64,000 nt of DNA from JANXVR01 sp034667405 (lineage in GTDB: Bacteria; Actinomycetota; UBA4738; HRBIN12). Shown here piece after piece: positions 32,622-41,625 of this stretch. The stretch spans positions 1 through 64,000 of the forward strand of contig JAXDJX010000007.1 in assembly GCA_034667405.1 (NCBI GenBank), read 5' to 3'. The notes under the pieces were generated by a model, which was not told the DNA's origin, made no database searches, and saw nothing but the letters and a program-made list of their open reading frames with translations. How positions within the stretch are numbered: the first letter of the stretch is position 1; every line of letters starts with the position of its first letter. The translations under genes were made by a program, and so were the position numbers.

Positions 32622-33818
32622 CTAACGCAGATCCCGTCGACGAACCTTGCCCGAGGCAGTCCGCGGGATCTCGGCGCAGAGCACCAATTCGCGAGGGAAC
32701 TTGAACCGAGCCAGCCGGCCCTCCACGTGGGTCTGGAGTTCGCGCAAGGACGGAGGATCCTCGAGGGGTTCGGGGACGACGAACGCCGTCACGTGTTGAC
32801 CCCATTGCGGATCGGCGGCCCCCCTGACGGCCACATCGGCCACCTTCGGATGATCGGCCAGTGCTCGCTCCACCTCGATGGGCCAGACCTTCTCGGCGCC
32901 GGTTCGGATGAGGTCGTCGGCCCGGCCACGGATCTCGATCCGACCGTCCTCGTCTACGGAACCGATGTCTCCCGTCCGTAACCAGCCATCACGGGTGAAC
33001 GCCTGCGCCGTCGCCTGTGGATCGCGGCGGTAGCCCCGCATCACCGTAGGTCCCCGGAGTTCGACGCCGCCGTCGGCAGCGACGCGAACGTCGGTCCCGG
33101 GGAACGGCCGGCCGTCGTAGGCGACGCCGCCGCTGGTCTCCGTGAGCCCGTAGGTCGTGACGACGCGAGCCCCGGATCGCTCGGCAGCGGTCCGCGTGGA
33201 TGACTCGAGTTCACCTCCACCGACCAGGAGCGTGAGCCCGTGCAGCGCGATGCCGGAAAACACCAGCCGGTGCACCATCGTGGGCACCAAGGACACGTGG
33301 ACCGGCCTGTCCGCCTCGGCGATCGCGGCCGCGGTGGTGATGAGCCCCGGATCGAACCGGTCGTGCACGATCACCGGGGTTCCGAGCATCGCCGCGCGCA
33401 GGAGGACCAGCATGCCCCCGACGTGCGCCGGCGTGAGGCACGCGACCCACGGGGCCTGGACGTCGGCCCCCAACGCCCGAGTCGACGAATGGAGCGCCGC
33501 GCTCACGGCCTCCTTGGAGAGTTCGGCCAGTTTCGGTTCGCCGGAGGTGCCCGAGGTGGGCATGACCAGACCCACCCGCTCATCCACCGAAGCGCCGCTC
33601 TCCCGGATCTGCGTGCCCTCTGCGGATTCGATGACGCCCGGGTCGGCCAGCGCGATGATGGCTCGCAACTCGGAAGAAGAAAGACGGACATCGAGCGGGA
33701 GGATGGCGGCACCCGCGGCCCACAGATCGGTGACGGCCCGCAGCCACGCGGGGCCCGGGGGCAATCGAAGGGCCACGAGATCACCGGGGCCAACCGCGAG
33801 TCGTTCGCTCAGGCTCAC
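32622..33818 (-). CDS. menE: o-Succinylbenzoate-CoA ligase
   Basis: A 398-aa AMP-forming ligase of the ANL superfamily. Motifs: LVMPTSGTSGEPK (P-loop A3), TTYGLTETSGG (A5), WLRTGDIG (A7), IEIRGRADDLIRTG, and the C-terminal PRTASGKVRRRDL with the catalytic Lys. It activates o-succinylbenzoate with CoA in menaquinone synthesis; the assignment rests on its position, head to head with menB-menA-menD. The start GTG 33818 follows TAGCCT by 7 nt. Confidence 0.9.
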   Translation of the reverse strand: MSLSERLAVGPGDLVALRLPPGPAWLRAVTDLWAAGAAILPLDVRLSSSELRAIIALADPGVIESAEGTQIRESGASVDERVGLVMPTSGTSGEPKLAELSKEAVSAALHSSTRALGADVQAPWVACLTPAHVGGMLVLLRAAMLGTPVIVHDRFDPGLITTAAAIAEADRPVHVSLVPTMVHRLVFSGIALHGLTLLVGGGELESSTRTAAERSGARVVTTYGLTETSGGVAYDGRPFPGTDVRVAADGGVELRGPTVMRGYRRDPQATAQAFTRDGWLRTGDIGSVDEDGRIEIRGRADDLIRTGAEKVWPIEVERALADHPKVADVAVRGAADPQWGQHVTAFVVPEPLEDPPSLRELQTHVEGRLARFKFPRELVLCAEIPRTASGKVRRRDLR

Positions 33819-33825
33819 GTCGGGT

Positions 33826-33831
33826 AGGCTA
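33826..33831 (-). promoter_or_regulatory. Leaderless -10 box for menE
   Basis: On the minus strand TAGCCT followed by 7 nt and the GTG start of menE at 33818. The menB gene starts 55 bp away on the opposite strand, so both promoters share this short divergent region. Confidence 0.5.
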
Positions 33832-33872
33832 GCCGAAACGTACGAGCAGCCGCTCTAGGAGTCGATGGTCAC

Positions 33873-34697
33873 ATGGTGCACACGATCGATTGGCAGCCCT
33901 CGGGCCAGTGGACCGACATCCGCTACGAGAGCGCTGAGGGCATCGCAAAGATCACGATCAACCGCCCAGAGGTGCGCAACGCCTTCCGGCCGCTCACCAC
34001 GAAGGAACTCATCCTGGCGTTCGATATGGCACGTGATGATCCAGCCGTCGGCGTGATCATCCTCACCGGCCAGGGGCCGGACGCCTTCAGTTCCGGTGGC
34101 GACCAGAAGATCCGCGGCGACGACGGCTACGTGGACGAACGAGGGATCGGCCGGCTGAACGTCCTGGACCTGCAGATCCAGATCCGTCGTCTTCCGAAGC
34201 CGGTGGTGGCGATGGTCGCCGGGTTCGCCATCGGGGGCGGCCACGTGCTGCATCTGTGCTGCGACCTGACCATCGCGGCGGAGAACGCTCGGTTCGGACA
34301 GACGGGACCGCGAGTGGGTTCGTTCGACGGTGGGTACGGGATCGGGTTGCTGGCCCGCCAGATCGGAGAGAAGCGTGCGAAGGAGATCTGGTTCCTCTGT
34401 CGCCAGTACGACGCGAAGACCGCGCTGGACTGGGGCTTGGTGAACGCCGTCGTGCCGATCGACGAACTCGAATCCACCACGGTCGGATGGTGTCGCGAGA
34501 TGCTTGCCGAAAGTCCGCTCTCCCTGCGGATGCTGAAGGCCGGCTACAACGCCGGCGTGGACGGCCTGGCGGGCGTGCAACAGCTCGCGGGCGACGCGAC
34601 GCTCCTCTATTACATGACGGAGGAAGCCCAGGAGGGGCGCGACGCGTTCAAAGAGAAGCGCCATCCCGACTTCACCCGGTTCCCGAAGCGACCATGA
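33873..34697 (+). CDS. menB: 1,4-dihydroxy-2-naphthoyl-CoA synthase
   Basis: A 274-aa crotonase-fold enzyme that closes the second ring of menaquinone from o-succinylbenzoyl-CoA. It has ITINRPEVRNAFRPLT, FSSGGDQKIRGDDGY (oxyanion hole and MenB-specific GDQ), FAIGGGHVLHLCCDLTIA and GPRVGSFDGGYG, plus the C-terminal KRHPDFTRFPKRP typical of MenB. It overlaps menA (ATGA). Confidence 0.97.
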   Translation: MVHTIDWQPSGQWTDIRYESAEGIAKITINRPEVRNAFRPLTTKELILAFDMARDDPAVGVIILTGQGPDAFSSGGDQKIRGDDGYVDERGIGRLNVLDLQIQIRRLPKPVVAMVAGFAIGGGHVLHLCCDLTIAAENARFGQTGPRVGSFDGGYGIGLLARQIGEKRAKEIWFLCRQYDAKTALDWGLVNAVVPIDELESTTVGWCREMLAESPLSLRMLKAGYNAGVDGLAGVQQLAGDATLLYYMTEEAQEGRDAFKEKRHPDFTRFPKRP

Positions 34698-35623
34698 CGC
34701 CCGCGAAGGTCTGGTGGCAAGGGGCGCGTCCGCGAACGCTCGGTGCAGGGGTGGTGCCCGTCTTGGTGGGAACGGCTGTGAGCGGGCACCTCATCTGGTG
34801 GCGTTTCGCCGCCGCACTCATCGTCGGTGGGGGCCTCCAGATCGGGGTGAACTTCGCGAACGACTACTTCGATGGGACGCGAGGCGTGGACACGGCCGAG
34901 CGGATGGGACCACCTCGGCTCACGCAGAGCGGCGCGGCCTCCCCTCCCGCGGTGCTGGTTGCAGCGCTGATCTTCCTGGGCGCGGCGGCGCTCGCCGGAC
35001 TGGCCCTCGCCCTCGCAACATCGCCCGTCCTGATCCTCGCCGTGGGAGCGCTCGCGCTGCTCGCGGCGCTGCTGTACTCCGGCGGGCCGCGACCTTACGC
35101 GGGTCTGGGATTGGGTGAGGTGATGGTGTTCGCCTTCTTCGGACTCGTCGCCACGTGCGGGAGCGCATACGTGATGGTCGAAACCATCCCGCCAGGTGCC
35201 TGGTGGTGCGGCTCCGCGCTCGGGCTGCTCGCCGTGGCGATCCTGGTGGCGAACAACCTTCGAGACATCCCTACCGACGGGCCAAGCGGCAAACGAACGG
35301 TCGCCGTCCGTCTCGGCGAACAGCGGACCCGGCTGTTCTACCGAACCTGTGTCATCGGCGCCTTCACGGTGATCGCCGTCGGTGCCTTCATCCACGTCTA
35401 TGCCCCGCGCGTCGGGGTTACCCCGTGGTGCCTTCTCGGTCTCGCCGCGTGGGTCCCGGCGATCAAGCCGCTGGAACTCGTCGGCAAGGCCGCGGGGCGT
35501 GAGCTCATCCCCGTCCTTGTCGGGACCGCGAAGGTCCATGCCGCCTTCGGACTCCTGATGACCGTGGGCCTGTTCCTCTCGCTCCACGTGGGTCCCCCTC
35601 ATCCCCTGCACCCCCATCTATGA
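34694..35623 (+). CDS. menA: 1,4-dihydroxy-2-naphthoate polyprenyltransferase
   Basis: A 309-aa UbiA-superfamily membrane prenyltransferase with about eight to nine hydrophobic segments. The Asp-rich motifs are NFANDYFDGTRGVD and NNLRDIPTDGPSGKRT, which bind magnesium-diphosphate. The opening WWQGARPRTLGAGVVPVLVG matches MenA. ATG overlaps both neighbouring genes by 4 bp, giving a tightly coupled menB-menA-menD operon. Confidence 0.96.
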   Translation: MTPAKVWWQGARPRTLGAGVVPVLVGTAVSGHLIWWRFAAALIVGGGLQIGVNFANDYFDGTRGVDTAERMGPPRLTQSGAASPPAVLVAALIFLGAAALAGLALALATSPVLILAVGALALLAALLYSGGPRPYAGLGLGEVMVFAFFGLVATCGSAYVMVETIPPGAWWCGSALGLLAVAILVANNLRDIPTDGPSGKRTVAVRLGEQRTRLFYRTCVIGAFTVIAVGAFIHVYAPRVGVTPWCLLGLAAWVPAIKPLELVGKAAGRELIPVLVGTAKVHAAFGLLMTVGLFLSLHVGPPHPLHPHL

Positions 35624-37371
35624 GTCTCGGCGACGTGGCACTCGCGCACGCCGGGGTCCTCGTGGATGAACTCGTGCAGCGCGGCATGACGCACGTCTGC
35701 ATATCGCCCGGCTCGCGCTCGACCCCGCTTGCGCTCGCGCTCGAGCGCGACCCACGGGTGCAGACCTCCATCCACCTGGACGAACGGTCGAGCGCCTTCT
35801 TCGCCCTAGGGATCGCGAAGGTGACGCGGCGGCCGGTGGGCGTCGCGTGCACCAGCGGTACGGCCGCCGCCGAGTTCTTCCCGGCCGTCGTTGAGGCCTT
35901 CCAGTCCCGAACGCCGCTCGTCCTGTTGACCGCCGATCGTCCTCCGCGCTTGCGAGGGACCGGCGCCAACCAGACGATCGACCAGACCCACCTCTACGGC
36001 ACCTACGCCTCGTACGTGGAGTTGGCGTTACCGCAGGAGCCGGTGGCAGGAGGCACGATCCGCTCGCAGGTCGCGAGCGCATTCGAGGGCGCGAGTGCAG
36101 GCGGGCCGCTCCATATCAACGTTCCCTTCGACGAGCCGCTCATGCCGGAGGGCGAGGTTGTCGGCGTCGACGAACTCACCGGCCGCACCGAACCGGTGAT
36201 CGTCGCAGCGGACGCTCCTGACGACGAACGCGTGGCCGCGGCCGAGACGGTAGCTCGCGCCATCGACGGGTCGCGTGGTGTGATCGTCATCGGCTCCTTG
36301 CCCGACGGGCCGCTGAGGCTGGTCTCCTTGCTGGCGGATGTGCTTGGGTGGCCGGTACTGGCAGAGCCGTTGAGCGGATGTCGGGTGACGAGCGCGGCCG
36401 GCGGCACGACCGTTCTCGCCGCTGGACAAGCCCTGGCCGCGGACAAGACGTGGATGAGCGCCCACACCCCGCAGACCGTCATCCAGTTCGGTGCGACACC
36501 GACCACGCGCGCGTCGCAGAGTCTGGTCGCATCCGCAGAGCAGCGCATCGTGATCGACCGTCATCACCCCGATCCGGATCCCGAAGGCAGAGCGACGATC
36601 CGCCTGCGCGAGGATCCGGAAACGTTCGCGGCCGCGATCATGGCGTTGGATGCGCCGCCCGCCGCCGCAGACGCCCAGTGGCTCTCGACGTGGCGTGGCG
36701 CAGATACCGCCGCGCGAAGAGCACTCGATGCCGCGCTGGATGCCGGGAGCGATCCGTTCGAACCTCGCATCGCTCGCGACCTCGCGGCGGAGCTGCCTGC
36801 AGGCGCGACATTGTTCGTCGGCTCGTCCACCCCCGTGCGCGATCTCGACCTGGCGATGGCTCCCCGACCCCATGTCCGTGTGCTCGGGAACCGGGGCGCC
36901 AGTGGGATCGACGGCTTCCTCAGCACCGTGTTGGGAGCGGCGTCGGCCGCCCCGGATACGGGGTCGCCCGTCTACGCGCTCATGGGCGACCTCACGTTCG
37001 TTCACGACATAGGGGGACTCCTCTGGCTGGCGCGACGCGGCTACGACGCGGTCATCGTCGTCGCGGACAATCGCGGCGGCGGGATCTTCGGATTGCTGGC
37101 TCAACGGGATCTGCCCGAACACGAACGGCTCTTCACCACCCCGCACGGACTCGACCTGGAGGAACTGTGCGACGCCGCATCGGCGGGCTACCAACGCATC
37201 GAACAGGCGGACGAACTCGTCCCGTCGATCCAGCAGGCTGAGCGGATGGGGGGCGTTGTGATCTTGCACGTGCCCGTCGATCCGGCTCGCGCCATCCGTC
37301 GGCGCCGTGCGACGAGCGGGGGGATCGCGGAGGCGCTTCGGGCCCACGCCGGCCAGGCCAGCGAGGGCTAG
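35620..37371 (+). CDS. menD: SEPHCHC synthase MenD
   Basis: A 583-aa ThDP-dependent enzyme that condenses isochorismate with 2-oxoglutarate. N-terminal CISPGSRSTPLALA and SSAFFALGIAK (with the conserved Glu as DERSSAFF), the Pyr-domain CTSGTAAAEF and LTADRPPRLRGTGANQTIDQ, and the PP-domain cofactor motif MGDLTFVHDIGGLLWLARR ... VVADNRGGGIF are all present. It ends 25 bp before a convergent sensor kinase gene. Confidence 0.97.
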   Translation: MSLGDVALAHAGVLVDELVQRGMTHVCISPGSRSTPLALALERDPRVQTSIHLDERSSAFFALGIAKVTRRPVGVACTSGTAAAEFFPAVVEAFQSRTPLVLLTADRPPRLRGTGANQTIDQTHLYGTYASYVELALPQEPVAGGTIRSQVASAFEGASAGGPLHINVPFDEPLMPEGEVVGVDELTGRTEPVIVAADAPDDERVAAAETVARAIDGSRGVIVIGSLPDGPLRLVSLLADVLGWPVLAEPLSGCRVTSAAGGTTVLAAGQALAADKTWMSAHTPQTVIQFGATPTTRASQSLVASAEQRIVIDRHHPDPDPEGRATIRLREDPETFAAAIMALDAPPAAADAQWLSTWRGADTAARRALDAALDAGSDPFEPRIARDLAAELPAGATLFVGSSTPVRDLDLAMAPRPHVRVLGNRGASGIDGFLSTVLGAASAAPDTGSPVYALMGDLTFVHDIGGLLWLARRGYDAVIVVADNRGGGIFGLLAQRDLPEHERLFTTPHGLDLEELCDAASAGYQRIEQADELVPSIQQAERMGGVVILHVPVDPARAIRRRRATSGGIAEALRAHAGQASEG

Positions 37372-37395
37372 GCAGCCGCAGGACAACGATGTCCG

Positions 37396-38793
37396 TCATG
37401 GTTGCGCAAACCGCGCGGGTGTCGGCGCCATCGGGATGACAATCGTGACCACGGCGCCGCCCTCGCCGTTCATCGCCTCGACCCGTCCGCCGTGAGCCTC
37501 CGCGATGGCGCGAACGATCGCCAGCCCCAACCCTGTGCGTGTCGGATCGCCTCCGCTCCCCCGCGAGAAGGGCTCGAAGGCTGAGGTCAGGAATGCGGGG
37601 GGAAAGCCCGCTCCCGAATCCGTCACGTCGATGCGCAGCTCGCCGTTCGTAAGCTGGGCAGACACGAGGATGCTCCCACCAGAGGGCGTGTGCCGGATCG
37701 CGTTGTCGAGCAGGTCATCCAAGGCTTGACGGACCCTGTCGGCGTCGATGTCGGCCACCGTGGCAGGTGCTTCGACCAGGAGTTCGATCCCGGCCTCCGC
37801 AGCACGTGGGCGGCTGTGCTCGACCGCCGAGTGCAACACGTCGTCCACCGCCGCCTCCGCGCGATGGATAGGCATGCCGCCTTCCTCGGCGCGAGAGACC
37901 ACCAGGAGATCCTCGGCAAGCTTGACCAGATGCGTGGTCTCGTCGTTGGCACTGCGTAATGCGGCCAGGAGTTCGTCCGGTGACCGGTCGCGTGATATCG
38001 CGAGATCGAGCTCAGCCTTGAGGATGGCCAACGGTGTGCGGAGTTCGTGACTCGCGTTGTCGAGGAGTCTGCGTTCGCGGGCGAACGATCCCGCGAGACG
38101 ATCCAGCATCGTGTTCAGGGTTCGCGCGAGGTGGGCGATCTCATCATCTGCCGGCGGCAGCGTGAGGCGCCGTTCAAGATCGTCGGAGGAGATGTTCGCG
38201 GCATCGCGGCGCATCCGCTCGACCGGCCGCAGTACTGCACCCGCAAGGAGCCATCCCGCGAACGACACCACGACCAGGGCCGCGCCGCCCCCGATCGCCA
38301 ACGCGAATGCGAGCCCGAGCATCTCGTCGCGACGGTCCTGCAAGGAGCTCCCCACCAGAAGCACAGAGTGTTTCCCCTGGGCGAGGATGGGCACGGCGAG
38401 GATGCGGGTGATGTTGTCGATGCCGGAGACCCGCTGATCGAACATTGTCGGGTGCGTGATGCCTGCGATGGCTGAAGCGGGGAGCATCGGCGCCGATCGG
38501 ACGATCGCGCTCGACTGCTCAAGCGTTCCCGACGGGGACACCAATTGGACGAAGGCTTCGTCACGTTCGATGAGGTTGGCGCCGACGTTCGCAAGCACGG
38601 GGCCGTTGTCTCTGACGTCGGTCGACACCACCTCCGCTCGGGAACGGAGCCCAGCGTCGACCGTTGCCAGCAGGTCCCTTCCGGCGCGGGCGTAGACGAA
38701 CATACCGACCGCCGTCAGCAGCACCGACATACAAGCGGCGAACACCAGCGCCAGCCGGAACCTAAGAGGCAGACGGGTCCAGCTGATCGTCAT
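37396..38793 (-). CDS. HAMP-containing sensor histidine kinase (OmpR-type partner)
   Basis: 465 aa. First membrane helix at about 15-35, an extracytoplasmic domain of about 130 residues, a second helix near 165-190 and HAMP (LRPVERMRRDAANIS). HisKA DNASHELRTPLAILKAELDL carries the phospho-accepting His, and HATPase has DDLLDNAIRHTPSGG and RTGLGLAIVRAIAEAHGG. ATG 38793 lies inside the 3' end of the response-regulator gene (32-bp overlap). The signal is probably envelope-related. Confidence 0.94.
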   Translation of the reverse strand: MTISWTRLPLRFRLALVFAACMSVLLTAVGMFVYARAGRDLLATVDAGLRSRAEVVSTDVRDNGPVLANVGANLIERDEAFVQLVSPSGTLEQSSAIVRSAPMLPASAIAGITHPTMFDQRVSGIDNITRILAVPILAQGKHSVLLVGSSLQDRRDEMLGLAFALAIGGGAALVVVSFAGWLLAGAVLRPVERMRRDAANISSDDLERRLTLPPADDEIAHLARTLNTMLDRLAGSFARERRLLDNASHELRTPLAILKAELDLAISRDRSPDELLAALRSANDETTHLVKLAEDLLVVSRAEEGGMPIHRAEAAVDDVLHSAVEHSRPRAAEAGIELLVEAPATVADIDADRVRQALDDLLDNAIRHTPSGGSILVSAQLTNGELRIDVTDSGAGFPPAFLTSAFEPFSRGSGGDPTRTGLGLAIVRAIAEAHGGRVEAMNGEGGAVVTIVIPMAPTPARFAQP

Positions 38794-39460
38794 GGAAACG
38801 GTACCCCTCCCCCCGCAACGTCTGGATGGACGACCGCCCGAACGGTCGGTCGATCTTGTCCCGGAGGTTGCGAACATGAACATCGACAACGTTGGAGTTT
38901 GAATCGAACGCGAAATCCCACAGATGTTCGATGAGACGCGTTCGGGAGAGAACCTCGCCGGAGTGGCGCATGAAGTACTCCAGGAGAGAACGCTCTTTCG
39001 CCGTCAGGATGATCGGGTCATCGCCGCGCCGAACCTCCGCGGTCGCGGGGTTCAGCCGGAGATCGCCGACCGTCAGTTCGACCGGACGCCGCTCGCCGCC
39101 ACGGCGGACGAGCGCGCGCATCCGGGCGAGCAGTTCCTCGAACGAGAACGGTTTGGTCAGGTAGTCGTCGGCCCCGACATCCAGACCGTGAACCCGGTCG
39201 CGAACGGCGTCTCGGGCGGTCAGCATCAGCACGGGCGACCACCGACCCGATTCCCGGAGGCGGCGGCAGACATCGAAGCCGTCCGGCTCGTCGGGATCGC
39301 TGCTCAGCACGACATCGAGGACGATCGCGTCGTAAGCGTGTTCCGATGCCAGCCAGAGCCCGTCGGCGGCGTCGGCGGCCACATCCACCGAGTACCCGTC
39401 CTCCTCGAGACCACGCTTCATCAACGCGGCCATCTTCACCGAATCCTCCACGACGAGCAC
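38762..39460 (-). CDS. OmpR/PhoB-family response regulator
   Basis: 232 aa. Receiver LVVEDSVKMAALMKRG with phospho-acceptor Asp in AIVLDVVLSSDPDE and Lys in DYLTKPFSFEELLA, then a winged helix ending in SNVVDVHVRNLRDKIDRPFG and IQTLRGEGYRF. GTG at 39460 begins LVVEDS, but CTG at 39466 would give the common MRVLVVEDS start and is better spaced from GGAGGTGA. An inverted array of GATGAAG repeats lies 43-93 bp upstream and is a good candidate for its binding site. Confidence 0.93.
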   Translation of the reverse strand: MLVVEDSVKMAALMKRGLEEDGYSVDVAADAADGLWLASEHAYDAIVLDVVLSSDPDEPDGFDVCRRLRESGRWSPVLMLTARDAVRDRVHGLDVGADDYLTKPFSFEELLARMRALVRRGGERRPVELTVGDLRLNPATAEVRRGDDPIILTAKERSLLEYFMRHSGEVLSRTRLIEHLWDFAFDSNSNVVDVHVRNLRDKIDRPFGRSSIQTLRGEGYRFHDDQLDPSAS

Positions 39461-39502
39461 GCGCAGGGGTGGTCACCTCCGACCCAGAGCCTACGCCGCC
39501 CA

Positions 39503-39553
39503 GATGAAGCTCGGATGAAGGGACATGCTGCTCTGCTTCATCGTGGCTTCATC
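39503..39553. promoter_or_regulatory. Four-repeat inverted operator, probable response-regulator site
   Basis: GATGAAG occurs at 39503-39509 and 39514-39520, and its complement CTTCATC at 39536-39542 and 39547-39553. Each pair has an 11-bp period (one DNA turn) and the two pairs are mirror images around a 15-bp centre. Direct repeats with 10-11 bp period are the normal binding pattern of OmpR-family dimers. The site lies between the divergent regulator-kinase operon and the secreted-protein gene, so autoregulation and control of that gene are likely. Confidence 0.75.
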
Positions 39554-39596
39554 GCCCCGATGTGATGGTGGCCACCCCGAAGGGAAGGAGCAACAC

Positions 39597-40340
39597 ATGG
39601 AACACAGATGGAAGACCAAGGCCGTGGCGGTGGCCGTTGCGGTTGGGGTTGTGGGCGCCGCTGCAGGCGTGTTCACATCGGTCGCCGGCGCCACGGGCCA
39701 GCGAACGAACGCGAGCACGTACGAGCCTCAACTGGATCCGGCGAACTTCGTCTCCGTGATCGACAACAAGTTCTATCCGCTGCCGGTCGGCCGTGTGCTG
39801 ACCTACCGGGGCATCAAGGACGGGGTGACGCAACGCGAGACGGTTACGGTCACCGACCAGACGCGGGTCATCGAGGGGATCACCGCGACGATGATCACCG
39901 ACGTGTCGGTGCATCAAGGCACGCTGCTCGAGAAGACCTCCGACTGGTACGCGCAGGATAAGCAGGGGAACGTCTGGTACCTCGGCGAAGACACGAAGGC
40001 ATACCGCCCCAACGGCACCTACGACACCTCCGGCTCGTGGATCGCGGGGGAGAACGACGGAGAGCCGGGGATCATCATGAAGGCGAGCCCGCAGGTGCCC
40101 GACGGCTATCGTCAGGAATACCTTGCCGGCCAGGCCGCCGACATGGGCTGGGTGGTTCGCCGCGGGGGTTCGGTAACCGTGCCCTACGGGACCATCGACC
40201 AGATCATGACCTCGCTCGAGGCCAGCACGGTCGAGCCGGGAGCCTATGACCAGAAGATCTACGGCCCGGGCCTCGGCATCGTGTACGAACGGTCACTCAC
40301 CGACGTGGAGTGGGCGAAGCTGGTCAGCGTCACCGGCTAG
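39597..40340 (+). CDS. Secreted protein of unknown function
   Basis: 247 aa. A Sec-type signal peptide (RWKTKAVAVAVAVGVVGAAA, cut probably after VAGA) is followed by DPANFVSVIDNKFYPLPVGR, a beta-rich domain with VLTYRGIKDG and TVTVTDQT, and WYAQDKQGNVWYLGEDTKAY. It may be an extracytoplasmic lipid- or envelope-binding protein; no family name is claimed. ATG at 39597 has AAGGGAAGGAG. It is divergent from the OmpR-type system across the four-repeat operator and ends in a strong terminator, so it is probably the main target of that system. Confidence 0.85.
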   Translation: MEHRWKTKAVAVAVAVGVVGAAAGVFTSVAGATGQRTNASTYEPQLDPANFVSVIDNKFYPLPVGRVLTYRGIKDGVTQRETVTVTDQTRVIEGITATMITDVSVHQGTLLEKTSDWYAQDKQGNVWYLGEDTKAYRPNGTYDTSGSWIAGENDGEPGIIMKASPQVPDGYRQEYLAGQAADMGWVVRRGGSVTVPYGTIDQIMTSLEASTVEPGAYDQKIYGPGLGIVYERSLTDVEWAKLVSVTG

Positions 40341-40357
40341 TCACGCGCGCACCGCGG

Positions 40358-40396
40358 GAGGAGACCGGGTGTTCCCTCGCACCCGGTCTCCTCTTT
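40358..40396 (+). terminator. Rho-independent terminator, 14-bp perfect stem
   Basis: GAGGAGACCGGGTG (40358-40371) and its exact complement (40380-40393) with an 8-nt loop are followed by TTT. It sits between the secreted-protein gene and the convergent menF and could serve both strands. Confidence 0.85.
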
Positions 40397-40398
40397 GG

Positions 40399-41625
40399 TC
40401 AACCCCAACGGAGCGAATCCAGGAACGCTCGGAACTTCCGGTCGGTTTCCTCGACCTCGGCGGCCGGGTCGCTCTCGCCGACGATCCCCGCGCCGGCGAA
40501 CAACCGGGCGTGCTCCCCGTCCAGCTGGGCGCAGCGCAGTGCGATCGCCCACACCCCGTCCCCGTGGGCGTCCACCCAACCGACCGGGCCTGCGTATGAC
40601 CCGCGATCGAACGGTTCGAGTTCGCGGAGCGTTGCCAGCGCGGTCGCTTGCGGATGGCCACCGACGGCCGGCGTGGGATGCAACCCTGCCACTACCGTGA
40701 GCACGCTCGTGACATCCGATCGAAGCGTTCCGCGGAACGGCGTCGCCAGGTGCCAGACATTCGCGGTCGCGTGCAGCTCGGGTTCGTTGGGGTGGTCGAG
40801 TTCCTCGCACAGCGGAGCCAGCGCGGCGGCCACGGCGCGGACCACGACGTCGTGCTCGTACCGGTCCTTGGCCGACGCCATGAGCTGGTCGGCCGCCGCC
40901 CGGTCCTGTGCCGGATCGCCGTGGCGTGGCGCCGATCCGGCCAACGGGTTCACCGAGAGCGTTCTGCCCGAGACCTCTGCGAGTAGTTCGGGGCTCGCGC
41001 CGACCAACGCGCCCCCGGCCGCGGGCGCGGCGAACACGTAGCCGGTGGGCTCCGCGGCCCGTAGACGCCACAGCAACTGCTTGGCGTCGAGCATCCGACC
41101 GGCATCGACCTCGAGCGTGCGGGCCAGCACGACCTTGTCGAGGGCGCCGGCACGGATATGGGTACGCGCGGCCTCCACCAGGCCGGCGTACTGGGAGGCC
41201 GAGGGGCGTTCGACCAGCTGGAGCTCGCCGAACGGCTCGTGGGGCATCGAACGTCCCGACCAGCGCACGGCCGTCGGGTTCGGATGCGTTGGCTCATCCC
41301 CTATCTCGAGTTGCCATGCCCCCGTCGGGTTCCGCCCGGTGGTTCGTGCCGCGATCGTCAGCGAGCCCTCGGCTTGCGGGTCGAACGGAAGCGCGCCCAC
41401 CGCAACCGGGCGGGGACCACCGGGGTCGATGCTCACGTCCGCGAGGGCAGCCTGCACGGCATCGGCCAGTTCGTGAAGCGGCGCCGACACCCGCGCGGCA
41501 ACCCCGGTCGCCGAGACGCCGAGACCTGCCCGTTCGAAGAAGAAGTCGCCTGGACCGTGGTAGGTGGCAAGCAGATCGAACGCCTGACCGAGCGGACGTG
41601 CAACGGCGCGCACGGCCGCGCTCAA
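40399..41625 (-). CDS. menF: Isochorismate synthase
   Basis: 408 aa of the chorismate-binding family. The C-terminal half carries DKVVLARTLEV, GGALVGASPELLAEVSGR, PLAGSAPRHGDPAQD, LHATANVWHLATPF, HPTPAVGGHP and FAGAGIVGESDPAAEVEETD, giving the magnesium-binding and general acid/base residues. It converts chorismate to isochorismate for MenD. The apparent start is TTG at 41625 overlapping the menG stop; a GTG at 41613 is an alternative. Forms an operon with menG. Confidence 0.93.
   Translation of the reverse strand: MSAAVRAVARPLGQAFDLLATYHGPGDFFFERAGLGVSATGVAARVSAPLHELADAVQAALADVSIDPGGPRPVAVGALPFDPQAEGSLTIAARTTGRNPTGAWQLEIGDEPTHPNPTAVRWSGRSMPHEPFGELQLVERPSASQYAGLVEAARTHIRAGALDKVVLARTLEVDAGRMLDAKQLLWRLRAAEPTGYVFAAPAAGGALVGASPELLAEVSGRTLSVNPLAGSAPRHGDPAQDRAAADQLMASAKDRYEHDVVVRAVAAALAPLCEELDHPNEPELHATANVWHLATPFRGTLRSDVTSVLTVVAGLHPTPAVGGHPQATALATLRELEPFDRGSYAGPVGWVDAHGDGVWAIALRCAQLDGEHARLFAGAGIVGESDPAAEVEETDRKFRAFLDSLRWG

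Noticed and set aside
39503..39553. CRISPR-like short repeats
   Set aside because: Only four 7-bp units in two mirror-image pairs with no spacers; this is an operator pattern.
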